Shown: positions 1-6,686 of the stretch, piece by piece | Numbering within the stretch: the stretch's first letter is position 1 | Layout: each line of letters starts with the position of its first letter | Assembly: GCF_016722765.1 (NCBI RefSeq) | Contig: NZ_JAEQND010000010.1 | Span: 212,602-276,601 of the forward strand | From: Ramlibacter alkalitolerans | Lineage (GTDB): Bacteria; Pseudomonadota; Gammaproteobacteria; Burkholderiales; Burkholderiaceae_C | Direction: 5' to 3' | Length of the DNA: 64,000 nt | The notes under the pieces: model-generated | What the model saw: only the letters and a program-made list of their open reading frames with translations | Told to the model about the DNA's origin: nothing | Databases searched by the model: none | Position numbers and translations under genes: made by a program

Positions 1-476
1 TCCAGCGTGTCGGCGGAGTATTCGGCATCGGCGTCGAACAGCTTGAGCAGCACTTCCTTGGCGTCCTCGATCAGGCCGGGGGCGCGGCGCGCCCGCAGGC
101 GCAGCAGGCGGAACACCGGAACGTCCTCGTCGTGGATGGAGAACAGCACGCCATGGCTCTTGAGCGACTGGTTCATCAGGTTCAGGATGAACGCCACGCG
201 CACGGTGCGGGGCTCGTCGTCGCCGGCGATCAGGAAGTCGCTGCGGATGTGGAGGTCGCCGTTGTCTTCCTCATAGAAGCGGGCCGACTCCTCGATGTCC
301 TCGTCCATCGCGTCTTCCGGGATGGACAGGTCGTAGTACTGCTTGATCCAGCGCTTCTCCTCGGGCGTCGGCGCCTCGAGGTCGACCCAGACCGGCTGGA
401 ACCGGGAAAGCTCTTCCAGGGACTCGATCTCTTCCTGGAAGAGGCGGCCGTTGGCGAGCGTGAAGATATTGAGCAT
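1..476 (-). CDS. corA: CorA-type magnesium/divalent cation transporter, C-terminus cut by window edge
   Basis: The first 158 residues are present, read from an ATG at 474-476 towards the window edge. The start MLNIFTLANGRLF and the following acidic region (EDAMDEDIEE, then RFYEEDNGDLHIRSDFLI) match the N-terminal cytosolic domain of CorA, a pentameric inner-membrane channel for Mg2+ and sometimes Co2+ or Ni2+. The two C-terminal membrane helices and the GMN selectivity motif would lie outside the window, so channel identity rests on the soluble domain only. It is transcribed away from everything else here. No clear Shine-Dalgarno sequence precedes the ATG. Confidence 0.85.
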   Translation of the reverse strand, partial: MLNIFTLANGRLFQEEIESLEELSRFQPVWVDLEAPTPEEKRWIKQYYDLSIPEDAMDEDIEESARFYEEDNGDLHIRSDFLIAGDDEPRTVRVAFILNLMNQSLKSHGVLFSIHDEDVPVFRLLRLRARRAPGLIEDAKEVLLKLFDADAEYSADTL

Positions 477-839
477 CGGGCTACGGATCCAATGGGTCGA
501 ATCGGGCTGAGGCGAGGGGGTCAGCTTCCGGGCGACCGGAACCGCCGCCAGTCACCCCAGAAGCCGCCGACCAGGGCTGGTTTCCAAGGGAACGCTCTCC
601 AGGAAAAAGGATGGGCGATTATGCCGCGCGGTGCCGCTGCCGGCGTGAACTCGGCCTTGCGGAGGAGTCGCCAGCGCTCGTTGTCCATCGGGTGCGACCC
701 TTAATGGATGAGGCACTTTCGCAGGACAAGTCCTACACGGCTGGGCCAGAACGTCCGACACCACAGCTCAGGAGCCGGCCCTACATTGACTTCATCGCAG
801 GGCTGCCAGGCCCCGCCCATGTACCTGCAAGGAGCCGAG
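477..839. other. Intergenic region of 363 bp with an operator-like dyad
   Basis: No convincing gene is seen between corA and the small ORF at 840. The stretch holds a near-perfect dyad at 721-736 and the unassigned promoters of corA (leftward) and of the small ORFs (rightward). Open frames across it are GC-driven and lack ribosome binding sites. Confidence 0.6.
721..736. promoter_or_regulatory. Dyad GYRGGA-N4-TCCYAC, copy 1
   Basis: The 16-mer GCAGGACAAGTCCTAC contains the perfect palindrome AGGAC-AA-GTCCT. It lies about 100 bp upstream of the small ORF at 840. Related 16-mers lie at 51253-51268 and 53766-53781, also ahead of small-protein or catalase genes. This suggests a shared operator or sigma-factor site. 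No regulator is assigned. Confidence 0.4.
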
Positions 840-1031
840 ATGATCCAGCTAGCGACCGACCCGAACGCCAGCCGCTCGAATTGGCGTCCCTCCGGCGATG
901 CCAGGGAAAGCACCGTGGCGGCCCGCCGGCCCCGCAGCCACGCGTGGCCTTTCATCGTGCGGCACGCCGAGCGCAGCAACGCTTCGCAGGATCACAAACG
1001 TACCCCCACCAGCACCGAGAGCGGCAGCTGA
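840..1031 (+). CDS. Small basic hypothetical protein (63 aa)
   Basis: A short frame starts with ATG at 840, preceded by AAGGAG at a good distance (sequence AAGGAGCCGAG just before the ATG), which favours real translation. The 63-residue product is rich in Arg, Ser and Ala and has no membrane segment, Cys pair or recognisable domain. It is followed after 21 nt by a second small ORF with its own Shine-Dalgarno, and then by a rho-independent terminator, so the two look like one short transcription unit. Function unknown. A non-coding alternative cannot be excluded because GC-rich DNA gives many chance frames. Confidence 0.45.
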   Translation: MIQLATDPNASRSNWRPSGDARESTVAARRPRSHAWPFIVRHAERSNASQDHKRTPTSTESGS

Positions 1032-1052
1032 AGTCACGGCCAGGAGCCCGAT

Positions 1053-1226
1053 ATGTTCAAGGAAGCCAAGTCGACCAACCGCTACAACGATACCCCGCGC
1101 GACAAGCCGCAGGCGGAGCGCGTGGAGCACGCCAACCTGGATCGCCCCGGCGCCCAGGCGCACCCGAAGGCCGCCGTCGGCGGCTGGAACCGCCTCGATG
1201 CCGCCGCCCTGTGGCGCCTGCGTTGA
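1053..1226 (+). CDS. Small hydrophilic hypothetical protein (57 aa)
   Basis: The ATG at 1053 is preceded by CCAGGAGCCCGAT (GGAG core). The 57-residue product begins MFKEAKSTNRYNDTPRDKP and is hydrophilic and probably disordered, with no Cys and a low-complexity middle ending in a short Trp-containing segment. A strong terminator begins 56 nt after the stop, which supports a transcript ending here. With the ORF at 840 it forms a two-gene small-protein unit. Similar short hydrophilic products near the catalase at 51-54 kb suggest a stress-linked class, but that is inference. Confidence 0.5.
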   Translation: MFKEAKSTNRYNDTPRDKPQAERVEHANLDRPGAQAHPKAAVGGWNRLDAAALWRLR

Positions 1227-1281
1227 GCACCACCTGAATTCCTGTCAAGGGGTGGGCTGAAGGCCGCCCTGCGAACTTTGC

Positions 1282-1305
1282 GCGGCCCCCTCGGGGGCCG
1301 CTTTT
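1282..1305 (+). terminator. Rho-independent terminator
   Basis: A 9-bp GC stem (GCGGCCCCC paired with GGGGGCCGC) with a 2-nt loop is followed directly by TTTT. It ends the small-ORF unit at 840-1226. Confidence 0.8.
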
Positions 1306-1426
1306 CATTTCCTCCCGCGGCGCGCGATTTCCCTCGTACATCGGAAGAAAACACGAGCAAGTCCGCGCACTTGCGTAGTGCATTTCAAGCGGTTTCCATT
1401 CACGCCTCGGCCTTGAGGGAAATCAA

Positions 1427-1455
1427 TTGCCTTTTGGAAGAACGAGGGGCATAGT
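1427..1455 (+). promoter_or_regulatory. Candidate sigma-70 promoter for hpf
   Basis: TTGCCT at 1427-1432 and CATAGT at 1450-1455 are separated by 17 nt, in a locally AT-richer stretch about 90 nt ahead of the hpf start. Each box matches consensus at four of six positions, so this is tentative. Confidence 0.35.
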
Positions 1456-1543
1456 GAATCGCAAGCTATTGCAGATTCGAAGCATCCTTCCGGGCGCCAA
1501 GCACCGGCGCCACCCATCCGAGCGAAGTGCAACAGGAGGCTCC

Positions 1544-1873
1544 ATGAACCTGACGATCAGCGGTCACCACCTCGAAGTAACCCCCGCCCTGCGGAACTAC
1601 GTGACCACCAAGCTCGATCGCATCACCCGTCACTTTGAGCAAGTCGTCGATATCAAGGTCCTACTGACCGTCGAGAAGCAGAAGGAGAAGGAACGAAGGC
1701 AACGCGCCGAATGCAGGATCCACGTGAAGGGCAACGACATCTTTGCCGAGAGCGCCCACCACGACCTGTACGCCGCCCTCGACGAACTGGTCGACAAGCT
1801 GGATCGGCAGGTCTGCCGCCACAAGACCCTGGTGCAGGCCCACCACCACGAAGCGGCCAAACGCGTCATGTGA
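1544..1873 (+). CDS. hpf: Ribosome hibernation promoting factor (short HPF/YhbH type)
   Basis: This 109-residue protein binds the 30S subunit in stationary phase and helps form inactive 100S ribosome dimers or hibernating 70S particles. [20 protein letters not shown] at the start and the [15 protein letters not shown] core are typical of the S30AE/sigma-54 modulation family. There is no C-terminal long-form domain. AGGAGG seven nt before the ATG at 1544 fixes the start, although the frame stays open further upstream. It precedes ptsN and hprK. In many betaproteobacteria the same trio follows rpoN directly, but here rpoN is 38 kb away. Confidence 0.93.
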   Translation: MNLTISGHHLEVTPALRNYVTTKLDRITRHFEQVVDIKVLLTVEKQKEKERRQRAECRIHVKGNDIFAESAHHDLYAALDELVDKLDRQVCRHKTLVQAHHHEAAKRVM

Positions 1874-1903
1874 CGCAGGGATCCCGCCGCTCATGACCAC
1901 CCC

Positions 1904-1932
1904 GACGAGGCCCGCTCCCTGCGGGCCTCGTC
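1904..1932 (+). terminator. Strong hairpin between hpf and ptsN
   Basis: An 11-bp perfect stem (GACGAGGCCCG paired with CGGGCCTCGTC) encloses a 7-nt loop. It is followed only by CGTTGGGG, so there is no good U tract. It may stabilise the hpf 3' end or partly terminate transcription ahead of ptsN. Confidence 0.5.
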
Positions 1933-2007
1933 CGTTGGGGCGATTGACGCGGCACCTTCGTTTCTAGGGCCGGTTACATCCCGCGTGCATAATCCGGTCC
2001 AGTTATC

Positions 2008-2475
2008 ATGAACCGCCTTGCGTCCATCCTGCCGCCCGCCCAGGTCCTGGTCGGCGTCGACGCCACCAGCAAGAAGCGGGCTTTCGAGGAAGCCGGGCTC
2101 CTGTTCGAAAACCTCCACGGCCTGTCGCGCGCGCTGATCACCGACAGCCTGTTCGCCCGCGAGCGTCTCGGGTCGACGGGTCTCGGCCACGGCGTGGCGA
2201 TCCCGCACGGCCGCATCAAGGGCCTGAAGGCGCCGATGGCGGCCCTGTTCCAGCTGGCGCACCCGATCGGCTTCGACGCCCCGGACGAACAGCCCGTGAA
2301 CGTCCTGATCTTCCTGCTGGTGCCCGAAGCGGCCACCCAGAAGCACCTGGAAATCCTGTCCGAGATCGCGGAGCTGTTGAGCGACGCCCCGCTGCGCGAG
2401 AAGATGAAGACCAGCATGGAGGCTTCGCAGCTCCACCAGCTCATCGCGACCTGGCAATCCGCGCAGTCGCAGTAA
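2008..2475 (+). CDS. ptsN: Nitrogen PTS EIIA component (EIIA-Ntr)
   Basis: This 155-residue cytosolic protein accepts phosphate from NPr/HPr-like carriers. In proteobacteria it regulates potassium transport and nitrogen/carbon balance rather than sugar uptake. The phospho-acceptor His is visible in [10 protein letters not shown] (His67), and the surrounding [15 protein letters not shown] is characteristic of EIIA-Ntr. It sits between hpf and hprK with a 16-nt gap to hprK, so the two are probably cotranscribed. The kup potassium transporter in the same window is a possible physiological partner, but nothing here shows that directly. Confidence 0.93.
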   Translation: MNRLASILPPAQVLVGVDATSKKRAFEEAGLLFENLHGLSRALITDSLFARERLGSTGLGHGVAIPHGRIKGLKAPMAALFQLAHPIGFDAPDEQPVNVLIFLLVPEAATQKHLEILSEIAELLSDAPLREKMKTSMEASQLHQLIATWQSAQSQ

Positions 2476-2491
2476 AGAGGTTCGCCCAGGC

Positions 2492-3442
2492 TTGAAGCCG
2501 ACCGTCGTCAGTGCCGACGTCCTGTTCGAGGACCATCGTGCCCACCTGAAATGGGAATGGGTGGCCGGCCTCGGTGCGTCCGAACGGCGCTTCGACGAAG
2601 TGGCCGTGCGCGCCGCCCGCTCCGGCGCCGACCTGGTCGGCTACCTGAATTACATCCATCCGTACCGGGTGCAGATCCTGGGCGCGCGCGAAGTCGCCTA
2701 CCTGACCAACGCCACGGCGGAGGACTGCGCCCGCCGCATCGCCCGCATCGTCACGCTGGAGCCGCCGGTGCTGGTGCTGACGGACAACCAGACCGCGCCC
2801 GAGGCCCTGCTGTCGATGTGCGAGCGGGCCCAGATCCCGATGTTCGCCACCCACGAGCCCTCGGCCTTCGTGATCGACGTGCTGCGGGCCTACCTGTCCA
2901 AGCACTTCGCCGAGCGCACCTCGATGCACGGCGTGTTCATGGACATCCTGGGCCTGGGCGTGCTGATCACGGGCGAGTCGGGCCTGGGCAAGAGCGAACT
3001 GGGGCTGGAACTGATCACCCGCAGCAGCGGCCTGGTGGCCGACGACGCGGTGGACCTGTACCGGGTGAACCAGACCACCATCGAGGGCCGCTGCCCCGAG
3101 CTGCTGCAGAACCTGCTGGAGGTGCGCGGCATCGGCCTGCTGGACATCCGGGCCATCTTCGGCGAGACGGCGGTGCGGCGCAAGATGCGGCTGCGGCTGA
3201 TCGTGCACCTGGTGCGGCGCGAGACGATGGAGCGCGAGTACGAGCGCCTGCCCTACGAGCCGCTCACGCAGGACGTGCTGGGCGTGCCGGTGCGCAAGGC
3301 CGTGATCCCGGTCGTGGCCGGCCGCAACATGGCCGTGCTGGTGGAGGCGGCCGTGCGCAACACGATCCTGCAGCTGCGCGGGGTGGACACGTACCAGGAG
3401 TTCGTGGAGCGGCACCGGCGGGCGATGGAAAAGGGCGGATGA
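2492..3442 (+). CDS. hprK: HPr kinase/phosphorylase
   Basis: This 316-residue hexameric enzyme phosphorylates and dephosphorylates the regulatory serine of HPr. The N-terminal half carries the HprK_N fold. The Walker A motif GESGLGKS is at 161-168, preceded by His146 in SMHGVF, and the signature [12 protein letters not shown] is at 209-220, all as in active enzymes. I take a TTG start at 2492, 16 nt after ptsN, with AGAGG upstream. No in-frame ATG gives a full-length N-terminus. The stop codon lies inside a short palindrome (3439-3464). Confidence 0.92.
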   Translation: MKPTVVSADVLFEDHRAHLKWEWVAGLGASERRFDEVAVRAARSGADLVGYLNYIHPYRVQILGAREVAYLTNATAEDCARRIARIVTLEPPVLVLTDNQTAPEALLSMCERAQIPMFATHEPSAFVIDVLRAYLSKHFAERTSMHGVFMDILGLGVLITGESGLGKSELGLELITRSSGLVADDAVDLYRVNQTTIEGRCPELLQNLLEVRGIGLLDIRAIFGETAVRRKMRLRLIVHLVRRETMEREYERLPYEPLTQDVLGVPVRKAVIPVVAGRNMAVLVEAAVRNTILQLRGVDTYQEFVERHRRAMEKGG

Positions 3443-3464
3443 CGCCGGCTGCGCCGGCATGACC
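3439..3464. repeat. Short REP-like palindrome on the hprK stop codon
   Basis: ATGACGCCGGC and GCCGGCATGAC halves flank a 3-4 nt centre. The TGA of hprK lies in the first half. Related palindromes occur at the fur and exbD stops (3583-3611 and 6631-6660). Confidence 0.55.
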
Positions 3465-3503
3465 TCGCCGCTGGCGCGGCGTCGATGACGGAATGACAGG
3501 AGA

Positions 3504-3536
3504 AAGAAAGGGCCCGTCCGCTCCTTTCTTCATTTT
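3504..3536 (+). terminator. Possible terminator downstream of hprK
   Basis: An 8-bp stem (AAGAAAGG paired with CCTTTCTT) with an 11-nt loop is followed by CATTTTG. The stem is weak, and the position between convergent hprK and fur fits a terminator. Confidence 0.45.
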
Positions 3537-3582
3537 GTCATCGAGGCGAAGCCGAGGAATCATCGCAGCCGCGCAGCGGCAA

Positions 3583-3611
3583 GGTCATGCCCGGCAGCGC
3601 CGGGCGGTCAT
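3583..3611. repeat. Short REP-like palindrome on the fur stop codon
   Basis: GCCCGGC at 3589-3595 pairs with GCCGGGC at 3599-3605, with TCAT/GGTCAT flanks. Read on the minus strand, the fur stop TGA is the TGA of the outer ATGAC. It belongs with 3439-3464 and 6631-6660. Confidence 0.55.
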
Positions 3612-4036
3612 TTGCCCTTGTTCGGGCAATTCACCTTGGTGCAATGCGCGTACAGGCTCAAGGCGTGCTCCGCGATCTGGAAGCCCTTGGTCTTGGCGAC
3701 CGCGTGCTGGCGCTTCTCGATCTCGGCGTCGTAGAACTCCTCCACCCGGCCGCAGTCCAGGCACACCAGGTGGTCGTGGTGGGTGCCTTCGTTGAGCTCG
3801 TAGACCGCCTTGCCGCTCTCGAAGTGGCTGCGCGTCAGGATGCCGGCCTGCTCGAACTGCGTGAGCACCCGGTAGACCGTGGCCAGCCCGATGTCCGAGC
3901 GTTCCTCCAGCAGCACGCGGAAGACGTCTTCCGCCGTCATGTGCCGCTGTTCGCCCTTCTGGAACACGTCCAGGATCTTCAGCCGTGGCAGCGTGGCCTT
4001 GAGCCCGGTGCTCTTGAGTTCGTCGATGTTGGACAT
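3608..4036 (-). CDS. fur: Ferric uptake regulator Fur
   Basis: This 142-residue Fe2+-dependent repressor has a winged-helix DNA-binding domain (TAEDVFRVL, then [16 protein letters not shown]) followed by the metal-binding dimerisation domain. HHDHL at 86-90, the CxxC pair Cys92/Cys95 and a C-terminal pair Cys132/Cys137 are all present, consistent with a structural zinc site and regulatory iron site. It is divergent from bamE, sharing a 56-bp intergenic region. This fur/bamE(omlA) arrangement is common in proteobacteria. The stop codon is part of a short palindrome. Confidence 0.95.
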   Translation of the reverse strand: MSNIDELKSTGLKATLPRLKILDVFQKGEQRHMTAEDVFRVLLEERSDIGLATVYRVLTQFEQAGILTRSHFESGKAVYELNEGTHHDHLVCLDCGRVEEFYDAEIEKRQHAVAKTKGFQIAEHALSLYAHCTKVNCPNKGK

Positions 4037-4047
4037 GGTGCTGCCGC

Positions 4048-4053
4048 TACAAT
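4048..4053 (+). promoter_or_regulatory. Candidate -10 element for bamE
   Basis: TACAAT stands 39 nt before the bamE ATG in the 56-bp fur/bamE divergent region. No good -35 box is apparent at the proper distance. Confidence 0.3.
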
Positions 4054-4092
4054 GCCCCGATCATATCGCCTGGCCTTCCCCCCGCCTGTCTC

Positions 4093-4656
4093 ATGCTCGT
4101 CAAGACTTTGCGCCAGTCGCGAATCCCGTTCGCCACTGTGGCCCTCGCACTACTGGCCGGCTGCGGCTCCTACGACAACATCGGCCGCCGCGTCAGCACC
4201 GCGCTGACGCCCTACCGCGCCGAGGTGGTGCAGGGCAACTTCGTCTCGCGCGAGCAGGTGCAGTCGCTGCAGCCCGGGATGAGCCGCGAGCAGGTCCGGC
4301 AGGCCCTGGGCACCCCGCTGGTGAGCAGCCTGTTCCACGCCGACCGCTGGGACTACGTCTTCACCCTGCGCCGCCAGGGAGTGGAGCCGCAGCAGCGCCA
4401 CCTGGCCGTGTTCTTCAAGGGCGATGCCATGGAGCGCGTCGAGGGCGGCGAGACCATGCCCAGCGAGGCCGAGTTCGTCTCCACTCTCGACAAGCGCAAG
4501 TCCGGCAAGGTGCCCAGGCTGGAGGCGACCGAAGAGGAGTTGCGCGCCGCCAGCGCCAGGCAGGCCCCGGCAGCGCCCGCGCCCCAGCCTGCCGCCACGC
4601 CGGCCGCCCCGGCGGCGGCCACGAACTACCCGCCGCTGGAAGCCCCTGCCCGCTGA
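4093..4656 (+). CDS. bamE: Outer membrane assembly lipoprotein BamE (OmlA/SmpA)
   Basis: This 187-residue lipoprotein of the BAM complex assists BamA/BamD in outer-membrane protein insertion. The signal peptide ends in the lipobox LLAGC (lipidated Cys24). The conserved BamE core includes [20 protein letters not shown], then [20 protein letters not shown]. After the core there is an Ala/Pro-rich tail of about 50 residues that is longer than in the enterobacterial protein and probably disordered. It is divergent from fur and followed 7 nt later by dapB. Confidence 0.93.
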   Translation: MLVKTLRQSRIPFATVALALLAGCGSYDNIGRRVSTALTPYRAEVVQGNFVSREQVQSLQPGMSREQVRQALGTPLVSSLFHADRWDYVFTLRRQGVEPQQRHLAVFFKGDAMERVEGGETMPSEAEFVSTLDKRKSGKVPRLEATEEELRAASARQAPAAPAPQPAATPAAPAAATNYPPLEAPAR

Positions 4657-4663
4657 GGACCGC

Positions 4664-5551
4664 ATGACCAAGGGCACGCAGGCACTGAAGAACGTGGCCG
4701 TGGCGGGCGCCGTGCAGCGGCCGCCGCAGGGCAGCACCGAACACCGCGTCGCCGTCGCCGGCGCCTCCGGCCGCATGGGCCACATGCTGATCGAGGCGAT
4801 CCGCGCCTCCGAGGACTGCCGGCTGGCCGGCGCCCTCGACGTCGCCACCAGCCCCGCCATCGGCAACGACGCCGCGGCCTTCCTGGGCCATGCGAGCGGG
4901 GTGCCGGTCACCGCCGACATCGCCAAGGGCCTGGAGCACGCCGAGGTGCTGATCGACTTCACCCGCCCGGAAGGCACGCTGGCGCACCTGCAGGTCTGCC
5001 GCGAGCGCGGTGTGAAGCTGGTGATCGGCACCACCGGCTTCAGCGAGGCGCAGAAGGCGCAGATCGCCGCGGCCGCGAAGGACATCGCGATCGTGATGGC
5101 GCCCAACATGAGCGTGGGCGTCAACGTCACGCTCAAGCTGCTCGAGCTGGCGGCCAAGGCCCTGGCCACCGGCTACGACATCGAGATCATCGAGGCCCAC
5201 CACCGCCACAAGGTGGACGCGCCCTCGGGCACGGCACTGAAGATGGGCGAAGTGATCGCCCAGGCGATCGGCCGCGACCTGAAGCAGTGCGGGGTGTTCG
5301 CGCGCGAAGGCGTGACGGGCGAGCGCGACCCGTCGACCATCGGCTTTTCCGCCATCCGCGGCGGCGACATCGTGGGCGACCACACCGTGCTGTTCGCCGG
5401 CACCGGCGAGCGCATCGAGATCACCCACAAGTCGGCCAGCCGCGCGACCTACGCACAAGGCAGCCTGCGGGCGGTGCGTTTCCTGGCGGAACAGCCCAAC
5501 GGCCTGTTCGACATGTTCGACGTGCTGGGATTGCGGGACCGGGACCAATGA
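4664..5551 (+). CDS. dapB: 4-hydroxy-tetrahydrodipicolinate reductase
   Basis: This enzyme performs the NAD(P)H-dependent reduction step of lysine and diaminopimelate synthesis. The nucleotide-binding GASGRMG is at 33-39, IGTTG near 121-125, and the signature HHRHK at 179-183 is followed by DAPSGTA. From the ATG at 4664 the protein is 295 residues, about 25 longer at the N-terminus than usual; the extra [20 protein letters not shown] resembles a short duplicate of the VAVAGA strand. No better start is seen nearer the Rossmann motif. It overlaps the following exbB start by ATGA. Confidence 0.93.
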   Translation: MTKGTQALKNVAVAGAVQRPPQGSTEHRVAVAGASGRMGHMLIEAIRASEDCRLAGALDVATSPAIGNDAAAFLGHASGVPVTADIAKGLEHAEVLIDFTRPEGTLAHLQVCRERGVKLVIGTTGFSEAQKAQIAAAAKDIAIVMAPNMSVGVNVTLKLLELAAKALATGYDIEIIEAHHRHKVDAPSGTALKMGEVIAQAIGRDLKQCGVFAREGVTGERDPSTIGFSAIRGGDIVGDHTVLFAGTGERIEITHKSASRATYAQGSLRAVRFLAEQPNGLFDMFDVLGLRDRDQ

Positions 5552-6207
5552 GCTTCCTCGATCTCTTCCGCCAGGGCGACGCCGTCACCCAGGTGGTGGC
5601 GATCCTCCTGCTGGCCATGTCGGTGTCGAGCTGGGTGGTCATCCTCTGGAAGGGCTGGGTCCTGCACCGGGCCGGCTCCGACGTCGCCCGCAGCACGGCG
5701 GCCTTCTGGCAGGCCGGTTCGGTCGGCGAAGGCCGGCAGAAGGTCGAGGCCTTCGACCGCGAGCGCCTGGTGCTGCCCCTGATCACGGCCGCGGAAGTGC
5801 CGGCGCCGGGCTCGCTCGCCTCGGCCGGCGACAAGTCGCAGCAGCTCACGCGCGTGCTGCGCAATGCGCTGCATGCGGTGCTGTTCAAGCTGCAGTTCGG
5901 CCAGGTCCTGCTGGCCACCGTGGGCTCCACGGCGCCCTTCGTCGGGCTGCTGGGCACGGTCTGGGGCATCTACCACGCGCTCACCGGCATCGCCAATGCG
6001 GGCCAGATCACGATCGACAAGGTCTCGGGCCCGGTCGGCGAGGCGCTGATCATGACCGCCGCCGGCCTGGCGGTCGCCATTCCCGCCGTCCTCGGCTACA
6101 ACATCTTCGGCCGGCTCATCGGCCGGATCGAGGCCGACCTGGAAGGCTTCGCGCGCGACCTGCGCGAACTGCTGGTCCACCCGGCGGTGGCCGCCGCGGC
6201 GGCCTGA
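5548..6207 (+). CDS. exbB: MotA/TolQ/ExbB proton-channel family protein
   Basis: This 219-residue inner-membrane protein has three expected membrane segments: one near the N-terminus ([19 protein letters not shown]) and two in the C-terminal half around [19 protein letters not shown] and [19 protein letters not shown]. The GTVWGI and [11 protein letters not shown] stretches are hallmarks of the proton channel that energises TonB- or Tol-type machines. Its ATG overlaps the dapB stop and it is followed by exbD after 10 nt. Without tonB, tolA or pal nearby, ExbB versus TolQ cannot be settled; the small size and pairing favour ExbB. Confidence 0.88.
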   Translation: MSFLDLFRQGDAVTQVVAILLLAMSVSSWVVILWKGWVLHRAGSDVARSTAAFWQAGSVGEGRQKVEAFDRERLVLPLITAAEVPAPGSLASAGDKSQQLTRVLRNALHAVLFKLQFGQVLLATVGSTAPFVGLLGTVWGIYHALTGIANAGQITIDKVSGPVGEALIMTAAGLAVAIPAVLGYNIFGRLIGRIEADLEGFARDLRELLVHPAVAAAAA

Positions 6208-6217
6208 GGGGGCCGGC

Positions 6218-6634
6218 ATGGCATTCGGGCGACTGGAGCGCACGCAGGGCGAGCCGCCCATGAGCGACATCAACGTCACGCCGCTGGTCGACGTCATGCT
6301 GGTGCTGGTGGTGATCTTCATCATCACGGCGCCGCTGCTGGCCAGCTCCATCCGCCTCGACCTGCCGCGCGCCGAAGGCACGCAGCCGGGCGACGCGCCG
6401 CGCTTCGTCACGGTGGTGCTGGACCGCTCGGGCCAGGTCTTCCTCAACGACAAGCCGGTGAATCCCGCGCAACTGGCCGACCAGCTCGCCGCGGCGGCGA
6501 AGCAGAACCCCGAAACCGAGATCCAGCTGCGCGCCGACCAGACCGTCGCCTACGGCCGGGTGGTCGAGGTGATGGGCGTGGCCCACAAGGCGGGCCTGAG
6601 CCGCATCGGCTTCGTCGCGGAACCGGCGAAATGA
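6218..6634 (+). CDS. exbD: ExbD/TolR family biopolymer transport protein
   Basis: This 138-residue partner of the proton channel upstream has a short cytosolic N-terminus, then SDINVTPLVDVMLVLVVIFI, a single membrane helix carrying the proton-relay Asp (VDVMLVL). A periplasmic domain of about 90 residues follows (VFLNDKPVN, then EIQLRADQTVAYGRVVEVM). The cognate TonB is not in the window. Its TGA lies in a REP-like palindrome shared with hprK and fur. GGCCGGC, a poor Shine-Dalgarno sequence, precedes the ATG. Confidence 0.9.
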   Translation: MAFGRLERTQGEPPMSDINVTPLVDVMLVLVVIFIITAPLLASSIRLDLPRAEGTQPGDAPRFVTVVLDRSGQVFLNDKPVNPAQLADQLAAAAKQNPETEIQLRADQTVAYGRVVEVMGVAHKAGLSRIGFVAEPAK

Positions 6635-6660
6635 CGCCCGGCTGGCGCCGGGCATGACGG
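6631..6660. repeat. Short REP-like palindrome on the exbD stop codon
   Basis: ATGACGCCCGGC pairs with GCCGGGCATGAC around a 4-nt centre, and the first TGA is the exbD stop. Same family as 3439-3464 and 3583-3611. Confidence 0.55.
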
Positions 6661-6671
6661 GGACGAACCCC

Positions 6672-6677
6672 TAGAAT
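6672..6677 (+). promoter_or_regulatory. -10-like TAGAAT close to the leuS start
   Basis: TAGAAT ends 9 nt before the leuS ATG, and no Shine-Dalgarno sequence intervenes. If it is used, leuS would be transcribed with almost no 5' leader. Confidence 0.4.
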
Positions 6678-6686
6678 TCCCCGACC

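Larger units (their letters stand above)
1227..1543. other. Intergenic region of 317 bp before hpf
   Basis: This region contains the terminator at 1282-1305 and a candidate sigma-70 promoter at 1427-1455. It is noticeably less GC-rich than its surroundings between 1310 and 1480. No other gene is supported. Confidence 0.6.

Noticed and set aside
1427..1543. Upstream in-frame extension of hpf by 39 codons
   Set aside because: Strong AGGAGG before the ATG at 1544 and a normal family length support the shorter product. The extension has no ribosome binding site.
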